Origin: Lachnospiraceae bacterium
Lineage (GTDB): Bacteria; Bacillota; Clostridia; Lachnospirales; Lachnospiraceae
Reading direction: 5' to 3'
DNA length: 64,000 nucleotides
NCBI GenBank assembly: GCA_022510615.1
Contig: JAFLTC010000009.1
Span: 1 to 64,000, forward strand
In this document: positions 61,889 through 64,000 of the stretch, in pieces
Position numbering within the stretch: position 1 is the first letter of the stretch
Layout of the letters: the number at the start of each line of letters is the position of its first letter
Notes under the pieces: generated by a model
Told to the model about the DNA's origin: nothing
What the model saw: the letters and a program-made list of their open reading frames with translations, nothing else
Databases searched by the model: none
Position numbers and translations under genes: made by a program

Positions 61889-63949
61889 TTATCGCTTTTC
61901 TGCTTCTTTTTTTATAAATCCAAGCATAACTGCGGTCACTGCGGAACCTACAAGCCATGCTACAATATATAAGATTGGCTGCCCCACCGTTGCGAATACA
62001 AATACACCGCCATGAGGTGCCATCAACGTACAACCAAACAGTGCTGACAAAAATCCTGCCACTCCGGCGCCTGCCATCGTACACGGAATCACATGTAACG
62101 GATCAGAAGCCGCAAACGGTATAGCACCTTCCGTGATGAAGGAGCATCCCATAACAACATTGGATACCGCAGAACCCCTTTCTGCCTGTGTAAACTTTTT
62201 CGGGAACAATTTACATGCCACGGCAATTCCTACCGGTGGAACCATACCACCAACCATAATGGCTGCCATCGCCATATAACATGCCTGTACTGCCGGATCA
62301 GTAGCCTGTGCTCCCTGATTCATCATCTGGGTTGCCGTTGCCAGCATTCCGGTACCGAATACATAAGCTGCCTTGTTAATCGGGCCTCCCATGTCAATAG
62401 CCATCATGGCACCAAGAATCAGTCCCAGCACCGTAATCATTCCGGCATCGGAAATTCCTGTCAGCATATTACTTAATCCCGTATTGATGAGACCGATTAA
62501 CGGATTGAAAATCATGCACATCAAAACGCCAATAACGAAAATACCTACCAGAGGATAAATCAGAGTTGGCTTGATTCCATCCAGAGCATCCGGTAGCTTA
62601 TTGCAGAGCTTTTTCAGTCCCAATACGATAAATCCGGCCAGAAAACCTGCCACAATACCGCCCAGGAAACCGGATATAGTATTACCACCGTTTTCACCAA
62701 CAAAGGCAAAATTAGCAATAAATTTGGAAAAACCGCCCAGGGAATCCACATTGCCGCCAAATACTTTAAAACCTGACAACAAAGCATTTCCGTTTGCCGC
62801 AATGAGACCACCGGTAAATCCTACCGCAAGACCCGGTCTGTCCGCAATGGAATAAGCAATATATCCTGCCAGCACCGGCACCATCATACCCATGGCAAGA
62901 CCACCGATATACTTAAACAGAGCCGACAACGGAGTACAAGAACCAAAGTCACCTCCACCGCTGGCACCATAGCCACAAATTGTATCAATCAAAAAGGCAA
63001 TGGCTGTCATGATACCTCCGCCGATAACAAATGGCAGCATATGGGACACACCACTCATCAGATGCTTATAAACGGAATGTCCGAAGGACTCCTTTTCTCC
63101 TGAAGATGATTCTTCAGAATCTCCTGCACCGCCTTCATATATCGGTGCCGTTCCTGCCAGAGACTCTTCAATAAGTTTTTCCGCTTTATTGATACCATCT
63201 GCTACTTTCGTAACGACAACACGTTTTCCTACAAAACGATCCATCGGAACTTTCGTATCTGCTGCCACGATAATACCATCGGACCGGGAGATTTCATCCT
63301 CTGTCAGCACATTTTTAGCACCACCGGACCCTCTCGTCTCTACTTTAATCTGGTAGCCAAGTTCCGCGGCTTTTTTCTCCAGTGCTTCGGCTGCCATATA
63401 AGTATGGGCAATTCCCGTAGGACAACCAGTCACCGCCAGTATCAGCTTACCGCCTCCTGCTGTATCTGTCCCGACATTTTCACTTTCATCCTTGTCAGCT
63501 TCTGCCGCATCAATAATCTTCAGAAATTCTTCCTTGGACTTTGCATTCCGCAGACTATTGGTGAAATTTTCATCCATCAGCAGTACGGAAAGTTTACTCA
63601 GTACATCCAGATGCACATTATCCTCCGTATTCGGTGCTGCAATCAGAAAGAACAGATTCGCCGGCTGTCCATCCAGAGAGTCAAATTCAACTCCTTCCGG
63701 CACTACCATAGCTGCCAGTCCCGGTTGGTTTACCGCATCGGATTTACAATGGGGAATGGCAATCCCCTCTCCGATACCAGTTGTACTCTCTTCTTCTCTT
63801 GCATACACACCTTGACGATACACATCCACATTGTTCAACTTTCCACTGACTTCCATCAGCTCTACCAGCTTATCCAGAGCCTCTGTCTTGCTACCGGCTT
63901 TGGCATTGAGCTGAATGCTTTTGGAATCCAGTAAATCAATGATTCTCAT
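61889..63949 (-). CDS. fruA: Fructose-type PTS transporter EIIABC
   Basis: 686 residues in the order A-B-C. EIIA (1-150) has IAIPHCKSDAV with the phosphorylated His (near 66). EIIB (165-270) has AVTGCPTGIAHTYMAAEAL with the phospho-Cys. EIIC (295-686) has about ten membrane segments and GGPINKAAYVFGTGML. It takes up and phosphorylates fructose or a related sugar. GGAGG precedes the ATG; any promoter or partner genes (1-phosphofructokinase, regulator) would lie outside the window. Confidence 0.92.
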   Translation of the reverse strand: MRIIDLLDSKSIQLNAKAGSKTEALDKLVELMEVSGKLNNVDVYRQGVYAREEESTTGIGEGIAIPHCKSDAVNQPGLAAMVVPEGVEFDSLDGQPANLFFLIAAPNTEDNVHLDVLSKLSVLLMDENFTNSLRNAKSKEEFLKIIDAAEADKDESENVGTDTAGGGKLILAVTGCPTGIAHTYMAAEALEKKAAELGYQIKVETRGSGGAKNVLTEDEISRSDGIIVAADTKVPMDRFVGKRVVVTKVADGINKAEKLIEESLAGTAPIYEGGAGDSEESSSGEKESFGHSVYKHLMSGVSHMLPFVIGGGIMTAIAFLIDTICGYGASGGGDFGSCTPLSALFKYIGGLAMGMMVPVLAGYIAYSIADRPGLAVGFTGGLIAANGNALLSGFKVFGGNVDSLGGFSKFIANFAFVGENGGNTISGFLGGIVAGFLAGFIVLGLKKLCNKLPDALDGIKPTLIYPLVGIFVIGVLMCMIFNPLIGLINTGLSNMLTGISDAGMITVLGLILGAMMAIDMGGPINKAAYVFGTGMLATATQMMNQGAQATDPAVQACYMAMAAIMVGGMVPPVGIAVACKLFPKKFTQAERGSAVSNVVMGCSFITEGAIPFAASDPLHVIPCTMAGAGVAGFLSALFGCTLMAPHGGVFVFATVGQPILYIVAWLVGSAVTAVMLGFIKKEAEKR

Positions 63950-64000
63950 AATTACTACCTCCTTTTTTGAAATAAAATGTATGTGTATTCATAATCTTTT

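Overview
The window looks like a chromosomal segment of a low-to-medium GC Clostridia bacterium, most likely a Lachnospiraceae gut anaerobe. Pointers are the strong Shine-Dalgarno sites, a HrcA/CIRCE-controlled htpG, rubrerythrin, a one-chain fructose PTS, a secreted GH10 xylanase, and a split purine module (AICAR transformylase plus archaeal-type IMP cyclohydrolase) behind a ZTP riboswitch. The species cannot be named from sequence alone.

Left edge (1-3240): the start of a tyrosine integrase and the 5' half of a tRNA-Thr(CGT) mark one end of an integrated element. Next come a HAD-type lipoprotein, a small cystatin-like protein and two stretches of decayed genes.

3243-23292: one continuous minus-strand operon of 23 genes in about 20 kb, with almost no gaps. 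It carries five stand-alone acyl carrier proteins, three KAS III-like synthases, three SDR reductases, two adenylate-forming ligases, two GNAT-like proteins, a left-handed beta-helix acyltransferase, a DegT/WecE sugar aminotransferase, a glycosyltransferase, two ATP-grasp genes (one frameshifted at a G7 run), an ornithine-cyclodeaminase-like enzyme and a WbqC protein. The mix suggests assembly of an amino sugar or glycan decorated with custom short acyl and amino-acid-derived groups, similar in parts list to flagellin glycosylation islands. The product is unknown.

23509-36249: a minus-strand unit encoding a 965-aa beta-rich protein, a metallo-beta-lactamase-fold hydrolase and a 2850-aa giant protein, coupled by overlapping stops and starts and preceded by a possible 51-aa ORF. 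I do not recognise a described function; this is the best candidate for an undescribed system.

36285-44630: a secreted Lys-rich protein, a compound palindrome, CIRCE-controlled htpG, two small conserved-looking genes, a GlgX/isoamylase-like protein that has lost its catalytic residues, and an ABC-F protein with one degenerate ATP site. 44747-46033 is a CorC/CNNM-type membrane protein.

46030-52206: a compact Tad/Flp-like pilus locus (TadZ-like, beta-helix surface protein, TadA, TadB-like, a 39-aa pilin-like peptide and three small membrane-anchored proteins).

52386-64000: purine genes with a ZTP riboswitch and terminator; a MITE-like inverted-repeat element; rubrerythrin; a TIM-barrel isomerase with an XRE-methyltransferase fusion; a secreted GH10 xylanase; a secreted metallophosphoesterase; and a fructose-type PTS EIIABC.
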